Assembly: GCA_003452915.1 (NCBI GenBank)
Contig: DMMZ01000069.1
Coordinates: forward strand, 1-16,702
DNA from: Clostridiales bacterium
GTDB lineage: Bacteria; Bacillota; Clostridia; Oscillospirales; CAG-382
DNA length: 16,702 bases
Direction: 5' to 3'
The position numbers were made by a program, and so were the translations under genes. Positions within the stretch are counted from its first letter, which is position 1. Each line of letters opens with the position of its first letter. Shown piece after piece: positions 1 to 6,254 of this stretch. Below the pieces are notes generated by a model, which had not been told where the DNA came from, ran no database searches, and saw only the letters and a list, made by a program, of their open reading frames with translations.

Positions 1-392
1 TTAATAAGAAATATCAAACAACTGTAATACTTACTACGCATGACCTTGATGACGTTCAGGCTTTATGTCAAAGAATAATAATAATAGGTGACGGTAAGAT
101 TGTATCAGATTCGTCTTTGGATGAAATAATAGAAAAAACTTCACCCGAAAGGCAACTTATCATTGATTTATATTCAGACGATATACATTTTAACCATCCG
201 AACGCTGAGGTTGTAAAAATTGAGGGTCAACGTGTAACATTAAAGTTTAAGAAGAATGAGATTACAGCAGCTGAATTGATAAACGACATATCAAAGCAAT
301 ATCAGATAAGAGATTTATCTTTGATTGAATCGGATATAGACGATGTTATACGAAAAATTTATAAGCAGCAAAAAGCTGCTCTTGCAAAATAA
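1..392 (+). CDS. ABC transporter ATP-binding protein, C-terminal part (partial)
   Basis: The reading frame is open from base 3 to the TAA at 390-392 (about 129 residues), so the gene starts left of the window. The first visible residues contain TVILTTHDLDDVQALCQRII, the H-loop region (conserved His of the THD motif) just after the Walker B strand of ABC ATPases, followed by IIIGDGKIVSDSSLDE. That second stretch matches the end of nucleotide-binding domains that partner with ABC-2 type permeases in export. The last ~90 residues are a variable accessory tail. It would hydrolyse ATP at the cytoplasmic face to drive an unseen permease; the substrate cannot be inferred. The next gene begins 56 bases downstream on the same strand. 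Confidence 0.87.
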   Translation, partial: NKKYQTTVILTTHDLDDVQALCQRIIIIGDGKIVSDSSLDEIIEKTSPERQLIIDLYSDDIHFNHPNAEVVKIEGQRVTLKFKKNEITAAELINDISKQYQIRDLSLIESDIDDVIRKIYKQQKAALAK

Positions 393-448
393 AATTTTTA
401 TGTTAATATAGAGAGTGTTAATTTCATAAATTAAGAAAAGAGAATAAT

Positions 449-1324
449 ATGGAAACCAATTTGAAACAGAAAGATAATTCTTCATATGACAATATGTCTG
501 TTGGGCAATTTGTTTTACACGTTTTACAAGGAATTCTTATCGGTGGCGGTGCAATTATACCGGGTATCAGCGGAGGTGTTCTTTGTGTTGTTTTTGGTAT
601 TTATCAACCGATGATGGCTATGATTGCTCATCCGTTTAAATCCTTGCGAACATATATCAAGCTTTTTATTCCTATTATAATTGGCGGATTTATCGGTTTT
701 GTAGGACTTGCGAAGGTAATGAAATTATTAATTGAAGCGTCACCATCGATTGCATATAGTTTATTTATCGGATTGGTAGCGGGTACTATACCTGCACTGT
801 TCAAGGATGCAGGTAAGCAAGGTACATCTGTTAAATCCTGGACAGGATTTGTAATCAGCCTATTCTTTGTTTTCGCCTTTTTATCATTTGTAGAAAAAGA
901 TATTTCGGTAAGTATAGTTCCGAACAGTTGGTGGTATCTATTCAGTGGCGTTTTATGGGGCTTAAGTCTAGTTGTTCCTGGTTTAAGCACTTCCTCGATC
1001 CTCGTATATATGGGATTATACGAGCCAATGATGGGTGGTGTAGGTGATTTTAACTTAGGAGTTATTATCCCTCTGTTTATCGGAATTGCTGGAATAGCAT
1101 TAATATCTGCTCGCTTTGTTAATTATGTGTACGAACGTCATTTTTCAATTATTTCACATGCAATTTTAGGTGTTGTTTTGTCATCAACCTTATTAATTGT
1201 TACACAATATGTAATACCAGAGTTATTAGGTATGAGCAGTATTATTATTAGTGTAGTATGTTTTTCAATTGGATTTATCATTGCGTGGAGCATGGATAGA
1301 TTCGGAAATAAAGTAAAAAAATAA
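449..1324 (+). CDS. DUF368 membrane protein, undecaprenyl-phosphate flippase-like
   Basis: This 291-residue protein has many hydrophobic segments. It shows two related motif blocks typical of DUF368: GGGAIIPGISGG (about residues 32-43) followed by VLCVVFGIYQPMM, and GLSLVVPGLSTS (about 171-182) followed by ILVYMGLYEPMM. The duplicated PG(I/L)S motif suggests the usual internal repeat of opposed topology. Established knowledge: DUF368 members (PopT type) have been implicated in returning undecaprenyl phosphate across the cytoplasmic membrane for cell-envelope synthesis. The ATG at 449 follows a purine-rich AAGAAAAGAG ribosome binding site. A weak promoter (TTGCAA at 382, TAATAT at 404) may lie in front. 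A strong terminator follows at 1333-1371, so the gene ends a transcription unit. The family is clear; the substrate is inferred from the family. Confidence 0.9.
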   Translation: METNLKQKDNSSYDNMSVGQFVLHVLQGILIGGGAIIPGISGGVLCVVFGIYQPMMAMIAHPFKSLRTYIKLFIPIIIGGFIGFVGLAKVMKLLIEASPSIAYSLFIGLVAGTIPALFKDAGKQGTSVKSWTGFVISLFFVFAFLSFVEKDISVSIVPNSWWYLFSGVLWGLSLVVPGLSTSSILVYMGLYEPMMGGVGDFNLGVIIPLFIGIAGIALISARFVNYVYERHFSIISHAILGVVLSSTLLIVTQYVIPELLGMSSIIISVVCFSIGFIIAWSMDRFGNKVKK

Positions 1325-1332
1325 TTTGTATA

Positions 1333-1371
1333 AAAAATTCCCCAACAAATATCTTGTGTTGGGGAATTTTT
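1333..1371 (+). terminator. Rho-independent terminator after the DUF368 gene
   Basis: A perfect 15-bp stem pairs 1333-1347 with 1357-1371 (core TTCCCCAACA / TGTTGGGGAA) around a 9-base loop, with A and T runs at the ends. It lies 8 bases after the stop at 1324. The symmetric A/T flanks would allow action on both strands. Confidence 0.92.
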
Positions 1372-1392
1372 CGAGAATATATGCAATATATA

Positions 1393-1443
1393 TAGTATAT
1401 AATGTAATATATACTTGACATTAGCTAAAATTTAGTATATAAT
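1393..1443 (+). repeat. Two direct copies of TAGTATATAAT, candidate operator
   Basis: TAGTATATAAT occurs at 1393-1403 and again at 1433-1443, 40 bases apart (start to start), close to four helical turns. The second copy includes the -10 box. Copies on one face of the DNA would suit looping or cooperative binding by the XRE protein encoded just downstream. The repeat is seen directly; the operator role is inference. Confidence 0.5.
1415..1443 (+). promoter_or_regulatory. Consensus SigA promoter of the XRE operon
   Basis: TTGACA at 1415-1420 and TATAAT at 1438-1443 are both perfect and separated by 17 bases. The spacer contains the palindrome TTAGCTAA (1421-1428). Transcription would start near 1450, just before the GAGGTGA ribosome binding site at 1451-1457, so the leader is nearly absent unless the start lies a few bases earlier. 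Confidence 0.85.
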
Positions 1444-1467
1444 CAATAGCGAGGTGATTGCATATTA

Positions 1468-1671
1468 ATGAGTAAAAATCTTAAATTGAAAGCAGCACGT
1501 GCGGCAAAGGATATGTCGCAAAAGGATCTTGCTGATGCAGTAGAGGTAACAAGGCAGACAATAAACGCAATCGAAGCTGGAGATTATAATCCATCGATAA
1601 AGTTATGTATCGCTATTTGCAAGATATTAAACAAAACACTTGACGATATTTTTTGGAGGGATGATATTTAA
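1468..1671 (+). CDS. XRE/Cro-CI family HTH transcriptional regulator, short form
   Basis: This 67-residue protein is almost entirely one helix-turn-helix domain. MSQKDLADAVEVTRQTINAI (about residues 17-36) spans the two HTH helices, and EAGDYNPSIKLCIAICKILN continues the fold. This is the short stand-alone type, related to those ending in a 'KTLDDIFW'-like tail, that usually sits beside a small membrane protein. GAGGTGA at 1451-1457 is a good ribosome binding site 10 bases before the ATG. The stop overlaps the next start by one base (TAATG at 1669-1673), so the two genes are translationally coupled. It probably binds its own promoter region, where an 11-bp repeat lies. The signal is unknown. 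Confidence 0.92.
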   Translation: MSKNLKLKAARAAKDMSQKDLADAVEVTRQTINAIEAGDYNPSIKLCIAICKILNKTLDDIFWRDDI

Positions 1672-2123
1672 TGAGAAAAAAAGAAAATGATTTGGACGAG
1701 ATGCAAAAATTTACAAAGAATAAAATAGGTCATCAAACTTTTATTCTAATGATTTACCTTCTTTTAATTGATTTATTTCTTAATGGTATAGGAATACACT
1801 GGTTAGAATATCCAGAAAATATAATGGTTGTAATTATTCTCTGTTCATTTATTTATTTAATGAGGATTATTAAAAATGATGCATATCTATCACCAAAAGC
1901 AAAAAAATCAAAATCAGGGATTAAAATAGCATTATTGATCTTTTTTTCAATAGCCTTGGCTGTTGCGACTGTTTTATTAAGTAAAAATTCTCTATCTATT
2001 GAAATTATAGGAAATAACGGTATAGATTCCGCATTTATTTTATTTATAGTACCGTTCCTTGGTTTGATAATTGTAAGTATTGTTTCTATTATAAAAAATA
2101 TCAACAACAATAAGGATAAATAA
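1671..2123 (+). CDS. Small membrane protein, DUF6773-like, paired with XRE regulator
   Basis: This 150-residue protein has a charged N-terminus (residues 1-20) followed by four likely membrane segments at about 23-41, 48-66, 84-104 and 116-140. The segments are separated by a basic loop, KAKKSKSG. I believe it resembles the DUF6773 group that commonly follows short XRE regulators, but I recall this rather than verify it. It overlaps the regulator by one base and shares its promoter. Such pairs are often thought to form a membrane sensor plus regulator or a self-regulated small operon; no enzymatic motif is visible. The bidirectional hairpin at 2133-2169 ends the unit. Confidence 0.75.
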   Translation: MRKKENDLDEMQKFTKNKIGHQTFILMIYLLLIDLFLNGIGIHWLEYPENIMVVIILCSFIYLMRIIKNDAYLSPKAKKSKSGIKIALLIFFSIALAVATVLLSKNSLSIEIIGNNGIDSAFILFIVPFLGLIIVSIVSIIKNINNNKDK

Positions 2124-2132
2124 TAAAAATCT

Positions 2133-2169
2133 GCAGCCTAACGATGTATATCGGTAAGCTGCTGTTTTT
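2133..2169. terminator. Bidirectional terminator between convergent genes
   Basis: GCAGC (2133-2137) pairs with GCTGC (2158-2162), and the inner CGAT (2142-2145) with ATCG (2150-2153). There are two mismatches. A TGTTTTTT tract follows on the + strand and ATTTTTATTA on the - strand. It lies exactly between the membrane protein stop (2123) and the convergent gene stop (2171). Confidence 0.78.
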
Positions 2170-2170
2170 T

Positions 2171-2398
2171 CTACATAAATATGCTTGGATTATTAAAGTT
2201 TATATTTCGATCAGCAAGCTGCTGAACATAACGCTGCATTTCTTGTTTTGACCTAATATTATGCGTTCCGTCTATAATTGTCTGTCGTTGGGAATCAGAA
2301 AGAGAAGAAAAATAATCCAAAGCATGTGAATTCTGTGCCAAAGCCATTCCAAAACCTAATGGAATTCCATCACCATTTGCAAAGTTATTTGTATCCAT
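2171..2398 (-). CDS. Small conserved clostridial protein of unknown function
   Basis: This 75-residue protein starts MDTNNFANGDGIPLGFGMAL and continues with QNSHALDYFSSLSDSQRQ, IIDGTHNIRSKQEMQRYVQQ and a short Asn-rich tail. I recognise the pattern 'GIPLGFGMALAQN...FSSLS..Q...I..TH.I.SK.EMQ.YV' from short uncharacterised proteins of Clostridia; no function is known to me. There is no signal peptide or membrane segment. An upstream in-frame TTG at 2423-2425 is possible, but the ATG at 2396-2398 is preferred because GGAGAA lies 11 bases upstream of it. That binding site is buried in a long hairpin (2406-2470), suggesting translational control. Transcription converges on the XRE operon. Confidence 0.72.
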   Translation of the reverse strand: MDTNNFANGDGIPLGFGMALAQNSHALDYFSSLSDSQRQTIIDGTHNIRSKQEMQRYVQQLADRNINFNNPSIFM

Positions 2399-2405
2399 AT
2401 AAAAT

Positions 2406-2470
2406 CCATTTCTCCGGTGATACAAAGACTTTTATGAAAGAATTATGCCATTCCTCACCGGCGAAATGGC
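2406..2470 (-). promoter_or_regulatory. Leader hairpin sequestering the ribosome binding site of the 2398 gene
   Basis: On the - strand, 2469-2455 (CCATTTCGCCGGTGA) pairs with 2420-2406 (TCACCGGAGAAATGG): 15 bp with one mismatch and a loop of about 34 bases. The 3' arm holds the GGAGAA that serves the start at 2398. The 5' arm can instead form a shorter hairpin, GCCATT (2470-2465) with AATGGC (2452-2447), freeing the ribosome binding site. Two mutually exclusive structures are seen by inspection; regulation is inference. It matches no riboswitch class I recognise. Confidence 0.5.
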
Positions 2471-2574
2471 TTTTCGGAAAGTACAACTTTTTGTTTAAAC
2501 GTATTTCTTTCATATATGAATTAATTACATATATTATTATTTTATTTATAGCTATATAATATTCATTTATTGAA

Positions 2575-2614
2575 TTATAAAAATGTAAGCAAGGTTGTTT
2601 ACCCTGCTTACATT
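2575..2614 (-). terminator. Terminator downstream of the Asn-rich gene
   Basis: AATGTAAGCA (2582-2591) pairs with TGCTTACATT (2605-2614), with GGT/ACC inside it. Read on the - strand, the stem is followed by TTTTTATAAT. It lies 36 bases after the stop of the asparagine-rich gene. Confidence 0.82.
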
Positions 2615-2649
2615 CTATAAATTTAAGTTTCGAAGAAAAAACTTCTGTT

Positions 2650-2877
2650 TTATTGATCCTTATTACGCTTCACGTTACTTACTTCATTGTTGCGTCTGTT
2701 CTGGTTATCGTTATTATTTTCATTTTTGCAATTGTTGCAATTTTGATTTTCGTTATTTCTCATGTCGTTACGATTTTCGTTGTTGTTTCTAACGTCGTTC
2801 CTGTTTTCATTGTTGTTATTATTGTTTTTAACGTCATTTCTGTTATTGTTATTTCTGTTTTCGTTTCTGTTATCCAT
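2650..2877 (-). CDS. Asparagine-rich low-complexity repeat protein
   Basis: A 75-residue protein made largely of Asn, with Arg, Asp and Glu. It contains three imperfect copies of a ten-residue unit of the type ENRNDVRNNN, then QNCNNCKNE with a CxxC pair, and a basic tail NVKRNKDQ. The ATG at 2875-2877 is preferred because AAAGGAAC lies 10-17 bases ahead. The ATG at 2898 (seven residues longer) would leave that site inside the gene. A good terminator follows, which supports a real gene, but low complexity always leaves doubt. The opposite strand is also open and highly hydrophobic, as expected when AAT codons are read in reverse. Clostridia encode other short Asn-rich proteins, some associated with spores; a function here would be a guess. 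Confidence 0.6.
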   Translation of the reverse strand: MDNRNENRNNNNRNDVKNNNNNNENRNDVRNNNENRNDMRNNENQNCNNCKNENNNDNQNRRNNEVSNVKRNKDQ

Positions 2878-2998
2878 TTTTTTACATGTTCCTTTCATCT
2901 GTTTAAATACCGGAAGCGGAATATTTTCATTTAACTAATTTTTATCTAATATTATTTTTTACATTATTTTGGAAAATATACATTTTTAATACAGATAT

Positions 2999-5053
2999 CT
3001 AATTAAAAATTTCAAGCTCTTCAAGTTGAGTAACAGGAGGTTTACATGTGTTATTTTTGCATAGATAATACATTGTATTGTTATCTTCCAACGGTATATA
3101 GTATTCCCTTGTAAAAGGAATTAATTCTGTTAAAATATCGCTGTTTTCTTTTGTTTTAAGAATCGTATTAATATGCCACAATTCATTTTTTATCATGAAC
3201 TTTTCTCTTAAATATCGAATAATTTCCGATGATATTTTTTGGTCTTTAGAAACACAAACCAGATCTGTCGATGAATACAAGTATCTTTGTACTGCAATTA
3301 GTGAAAAAGTGTATCCTGCAGGATAATTTTTTATTTCACCTGCAATATATTCAAATTGTTTATCAGCAATTTCTTTTAATTTAACATCAGCGGTTAAAGA
3401 AGATAATTTTGTAAGAACATAAGCCGCTACTGAATTTCCTGAAGGCATTGCACCGTCATATATTTCTTTAGGGCGAGTTAATAACTGTTCACTGTCATCT
3501 GCATATGAATAAAAACCTCCGTTTTCAAAATCAAAAAAATGTTCCAGCATTATCTCATTTGTTTTTATAGCAGATTGAAGATAATCGATATTCAAAGTCA
3601 CATCGTATATTTCCAATGCTGCCCAGATAAAAAACGCATAATCATCAAGCTTACCGTCACCTGCGGAATCGTTATCACGCCATCTAACCATTAATCTGCC
3701 GTTATTATCTATCAAATTATTTTTTAAAAATAAAAAAGCTTTTTCGGAAGTTTGCAGATAACTCTCATCACCGAAAACAAAATATGCTTTTGCCAATGCA
3801 GAAATCATAAGAGAATTCCACGATACAAGAATTTTATCATCTTTATGAAGTTTAATTCTGCTTAAACGATATTCGTATAATTTAGAAAAATCTTTTTTTC
3901 TTTTCTCATGGACATCAATATATTTGCTGTTATTTATAAGATTGGAAATATTTTTACCTTCAAAGTTTCCTTTTGGTGAGATATCGTAATCATGACAAAA
4001 TTCTTTGCCTTCCTCCTCGCCAAGTATATTTTTTATTTCCTCTGGGGAGAATACATAATATTTTCCCTCAACACCCTCGCTATCGGCATCCTGTCCGCAG
4101 AAAAATCCGCCGTTATCATGTGTTAATTCACGTTTTATATATTCTACTATTCTAGAACTGACATATCTGTACAGTTCTTTTTTAGTGGCTCTGTAAGCTT
4201 CTGAATATAAATATAAAAGTAAAGCGTTATCATATAGCATTTTTTCGAAATGTGGGACTAGCCATTTGCTGTCTGTAGAGTATCTTGAAAAACCTCCGCC
4301 AATATGGTCGAAAATTCCACCTTTGTACATTTGGTCAAGAGTTTTTTCAACGATTAATAATATTTGCTTGTCTTCACTGCGATTATATTCATAAAGGAGA
4401 AATAATAAATTGTGCGGTGTGGGAAATTTCGGTGCACTGCCAAAACCTCCGAATTTTACATCGAAAGCCTTCTGTAATTGTGCTTTCGCATTTTCCAATA
4501 AATCAATAGTCGGTTCTTCTTTTTCATTTTGGTTATTTATTCGTTCTTTAATAAATGAACTTATTGATTCGGCTGATGAAGTGAGCTTATCTTTATCATT
4601 CTCCCAAGTTTGAGCGATTTTAAATAACAAATCATCAAGACCAAACATACCGTAACGTCCTTTTTTCGGTAGATAAGTTGCGGTGTAAAAAGGCTTTTGG
4701 TCTGGTGTCATAAGCACTGTAAGAGGCCAGCCACCGCTTTTATTCATAGCCATACATATTTCCATATATACAGCATCAACGTCAGGACGTTCTTCGCGGT
4801 CTACTTTTATAGATATAAAATGTTTATTCAAAATTTCAGCGGTTTCTTCGTTTTCAAAAGATTCCCGCTCCATTACATGACACCAATGGCAGGTTGAATA
4901 GCCAATAGATAAAAATATCGGTTTATCCTCGGTTTTTGCTTTTAAAAAAGCATCTTTACTCCATGGGAACCAACTAACGGGATTATACATATGCTGCTGA
5001 AGATAAGGCGACTTTTCATTCGCTAATCTATTGGGTATTCTGTTTGTATTCAT
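2999..5053 (-). CDS. yyaL: YyaL family thioredoxin-domain protein (DUF255 / SSP411-like)
   Basis: At 684 residues this is full length for the family. The N-terminal DUF255 thioredoxin-like domain includes NEKSPYLQQHMYNPVSWFPW (13-32), the CHWC motif (55-58), KVDREERPDVDAVYM and GGWPLTVLMTPD. The rest is the (alpha/alpha)6-barrel region with FGSAPKFP, HIGGGFSRYSTD, PHFEKMLYDNA and GGFFCGQDADSEG. The C-terminus has the paired-Cys segment CKNNTC. The biochemical role is unresolved; a redox or sugar-binding function is usually proposed, and the protein is cytosolic. The ATG at 5053 follows a strong AGGAAGTGA site. The first 173 bases recur at 12105-12277 as a truncated copy. Only poor terminator signal follows the stop. 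Confidence 0.95.
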   Translation of the reverse strand: MNTNRIPNRLANEKSPYLQQHMYNPVSWFPWSKDAFLKAKTEDKPIFLSIGYSTCHWCHVMERESFENEETAEILNKHFISIKVDREERPDVDAVYMEICMAMNKSGGWPLTVLMTPDQKPFYTATYLPKKGRYGMFGLDDLLFKIAQTWENDKDKLTSSAESISSFIKERINNQNEKEEPTIDLLENAKAQLQKAFDVKFGGFGSAPKFPTPHNLLFLLYEYNRSEDKQILLIVEKTLDQMYKGGIFDHIGGGFSRYSTDSKWLVPHFEKMLYDNALLLYLYSEAYRATKKELYRYVSSRIVEYIKRELTHDNGGFFCGQDADSEGVEGKYYVFSPEEIKNILGEEEGKEFCHDYDISPKGNFEGKNISNLINNSKYIDVHEKRKKDFSKLYEYRLSRIKLHKDDKILVSWNSLMISALAKAYFVFGDESYLQTSEKAFLFLKNNLIDNNGRLMVRWRDNDSAGDGKLDDYAFFIWAALEIYDVTLNIDYLQSAIKTNEIMLEHFFDFENGGFYSYADDSEQLLTRPKEIYDGAMPSGNSVAAYVLTKLSSLTADVKLKEIADKQFEYIAGEIKNYPAGYTFSLIAVQRYLYSSTDLVCVSKDQKISSEIIRYLREKFMIKNELWHINTILKTKENSDILTELIPFTREYYIPLEDNNTMYYLCKNNTCKPPVTQLEELEIFN
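4881..5053. repeat. Left copy of a 173-bp direct repeat (yyaL 5' end)
   Basis: Matches 12105-12277 at 167 of 173 positions, in the same orientation and with an offset of 7224. Only one difference lies in the inner ~135 bases. The other five lie in the last ~35 bases, next to the start codon. Similarity ends abruptly at 4881, inside the codons for CHWC, and becomes weak beyond 5053. Confidence 0.95.
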
Positions 5054-5076
5054 AAAATCACTTCCTTTCCTAATCG

Positions 5077-5115
5077 AAATAAAGAACTACCAATATTTTG
5101 TGTAGTTCTTTATTT
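5077..5115 (-). terminator. Terminator-like hairpin in front of yyaL
   Basis: AAATAAAGAACTAC (5077-5090) pairs perfectly with GTAGTTCTTTATTT (5102-5115). Read on the - strand it lies 23 bases upstream of the yyaL start, with no - strand gene before it until 12104. It may be a leftover terminator of a former upstream gene or an attenuator. The truncated yyaL copy also has a hairpin in the matching place (12321-12354). Confidence 0.55.
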
Positions 5116-5193
5116 ATTATTCACTTTTATTTATCATAAGATTTTTTACTTAATAATTTTATATAATGTGTTTTAATATAAATTAATATTAAG

Positions 5194-5222
5194 TTGACAA
5201 ATAATAAATTAAAATATATAAT
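5194..5222 (+). promoter_or_regulatory. Perfect consensus promoter of the pentapeptide/TIR operon
   Basis: TTGACA (5194-5199), 17-base spacer, TATAAT (5217-5222). It lies in the AT-rich 310-base gap between yyaL and the pentapeptide gene and implies a leader of about 135 bases. That gap otherwise holds only the hairpin at 5077-5115 and a second promoter-like pair at 5275. Confidence 0.8.
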
Positions 5223-5274
5223 TATGTCTAATTGTTATAATTAATATAATTCGTTATATTGATTATAATAATAA

Positions 5275-5304
5275 TTGACAGTTAGGTAATGTACGTGTTA
5301 TAGC
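5275..5304 (+). promoter_or_regulatory. Second, weaker promoter candidate before the pentapeptide gene
   Basis: TTGACA (5275-5280), then an 18-base spacer, then TATAGC (5299-5304). The -35 is perfect and the -10 matches 4 of 6. It would shorten the leader to about 50 bases. Confidence 0.45.
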
Positions 5305-5363
5305 AATAATGGGAAGTACACTTTATAACTAAATATATACAGGGATATCGAGGTTAAAAAGGC

Positions 5364-6254
5364 ATGAATGTAAGTGAAGCTTATGAATTTTGGAATACTT
5401 GGAAAGGTCGATATTTAACTCCAGATAGGGTGGAATTTTTAAAAGCAAATCCTTGTAACGATGGCGGAAAACTAGTAAATGATCAAGGCTGGTATATACA
5501 ACCGGAAAATATATTTGGAGAAGCCAATCTTCTTGAGAATGGTGCTTTTACGGTGTGTTGGCCTTTGTTAAGCCCTACATATAAATCTTTTTTTTCACAA
5601 GATCAATTAATGTGTATTTTGGGGCTTCGTGCTCGTTGGTGTGCTTTATTCAAAGATTCTGTAGATTATAGAAACAGCATTTCTAAACTACTTCATAATA
5701 ATGATCAAAAAAATGTGGTTCTCAACACCCAACTTGAGAAGTGGAACGAGTATTTATCTAGTCATGGCTTCACACAATTTGAAAAAAATGATTTAAGAGG
5801 AGTAAATTTATCTGGTCTTGATTTATCAGGGAATGATTTTTCAGGAATAAATCTTGCGCATTTAGACTTATCTTATTCAGATTTTTCTGTAGCTAATTTA
5901 CGCGGAGCATATTTATATAATTCGAAAATAGAATATTCAAATGGACTGTTCTGTGATATATCCATGGCAATCCTTGATCAGACCAGATTTAAACATTCTT
6001 TGTTTTCTAATTCATGGTTTTTATGCAGTTCATTTAGTTTTTCACAAATAGTAGAATCGATTTTTTATAATTCTCGTTTCGATGGCGCGAATCTATATAA
6101 AACCAGTGTGATAGGATCATCTTTTCAAAATGCTACCTTTGAAATGTATAAAAGCAATGAAACTCGTAACTCAAAGCCATGTAATATAGAAGAGGTAGTT
6201 GGCGATGAAAAGACAATTGCACCATTTACATTCATAAATAATGGAGAAGTATAA
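5364..6254 (+). CDS. Pentapeptide-repeat protein with unknown N-terminal domain
   Basis: 296 residues. Residues ~142-260 are pentapeptide repeats of the A(D/N)LXX type, clearest in NDLRGVNLSGLDLSGNDFSG and INLAHLDLSYSDFSVANLRG, then degenerating (FDGANLYKTSVIGSSFQNAT). These fold as a right-handed quadrilateral beta-helix, usually a protein-binding surface or DNA mimic. Residues 1-140 form a Trp- and Cys-containing region (RARWCALF near 89-96) that I do not recognise. The C-terminal ~35 residues are outside the repeat. There is no signal peptide or membrane segment. The ATG at 5364 has GAGG 10 bases upstream and a perfect promoter further up. The stop at 6252-6254 directly abuts the next ATG, and the ribosome binding site for the next gene (GGAGAAGT) lies inside this gene, so the products are probably made together and may interact. 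Confidence 0.85.
   Translation: MNVSEAYEFWNTWKGRYLTPDRVEFLKANPCNDGGKLVNDQGWYIQPENIFGEANLLENGAFTVCWPLLSPTYKSFFSQDQLMCILGLRARWCALFKDSVDYRNSISKLLHNNDQKNVVLNTQLEKWNEYLSSHGFTQFEKNDLRGVNLSGLDLSGNDFSGINLAHLDLSYSDFSVANLRGAYLYNSKIEYSNGLFCDISMAILDQTRFKHSLFSNSWFLCSSFSFSQIVESIFYNSRFDGANLYKTSVIGSSFQNATFEMYKSNETRNSKPCNIEEVVGDEKTIAPFTFINNGEV

Noticed and set aside
364..400. AGCAGC/GCTGCT hairpin at the end of the ABC gene as a terminator
   Set aside because: The stem is only 6 bp, lies within the coding sequence, and has no T run directly after it.
628..990. 120-codon - strand frame inside the DUF368 gene
   Set aside because: Fully covered by a well-recognised gene on the other strand; no family likeness or start signals.
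2653..2934. Very hydrophobic + strand open frame opposite the Asn-rich gene
   Set aside because: Its Val/Ile/Phe content is the mirror image of Asn codons read backwards. No ribosome binding site was seen, and a terminator and ribosome binding site fit the - strand gene.
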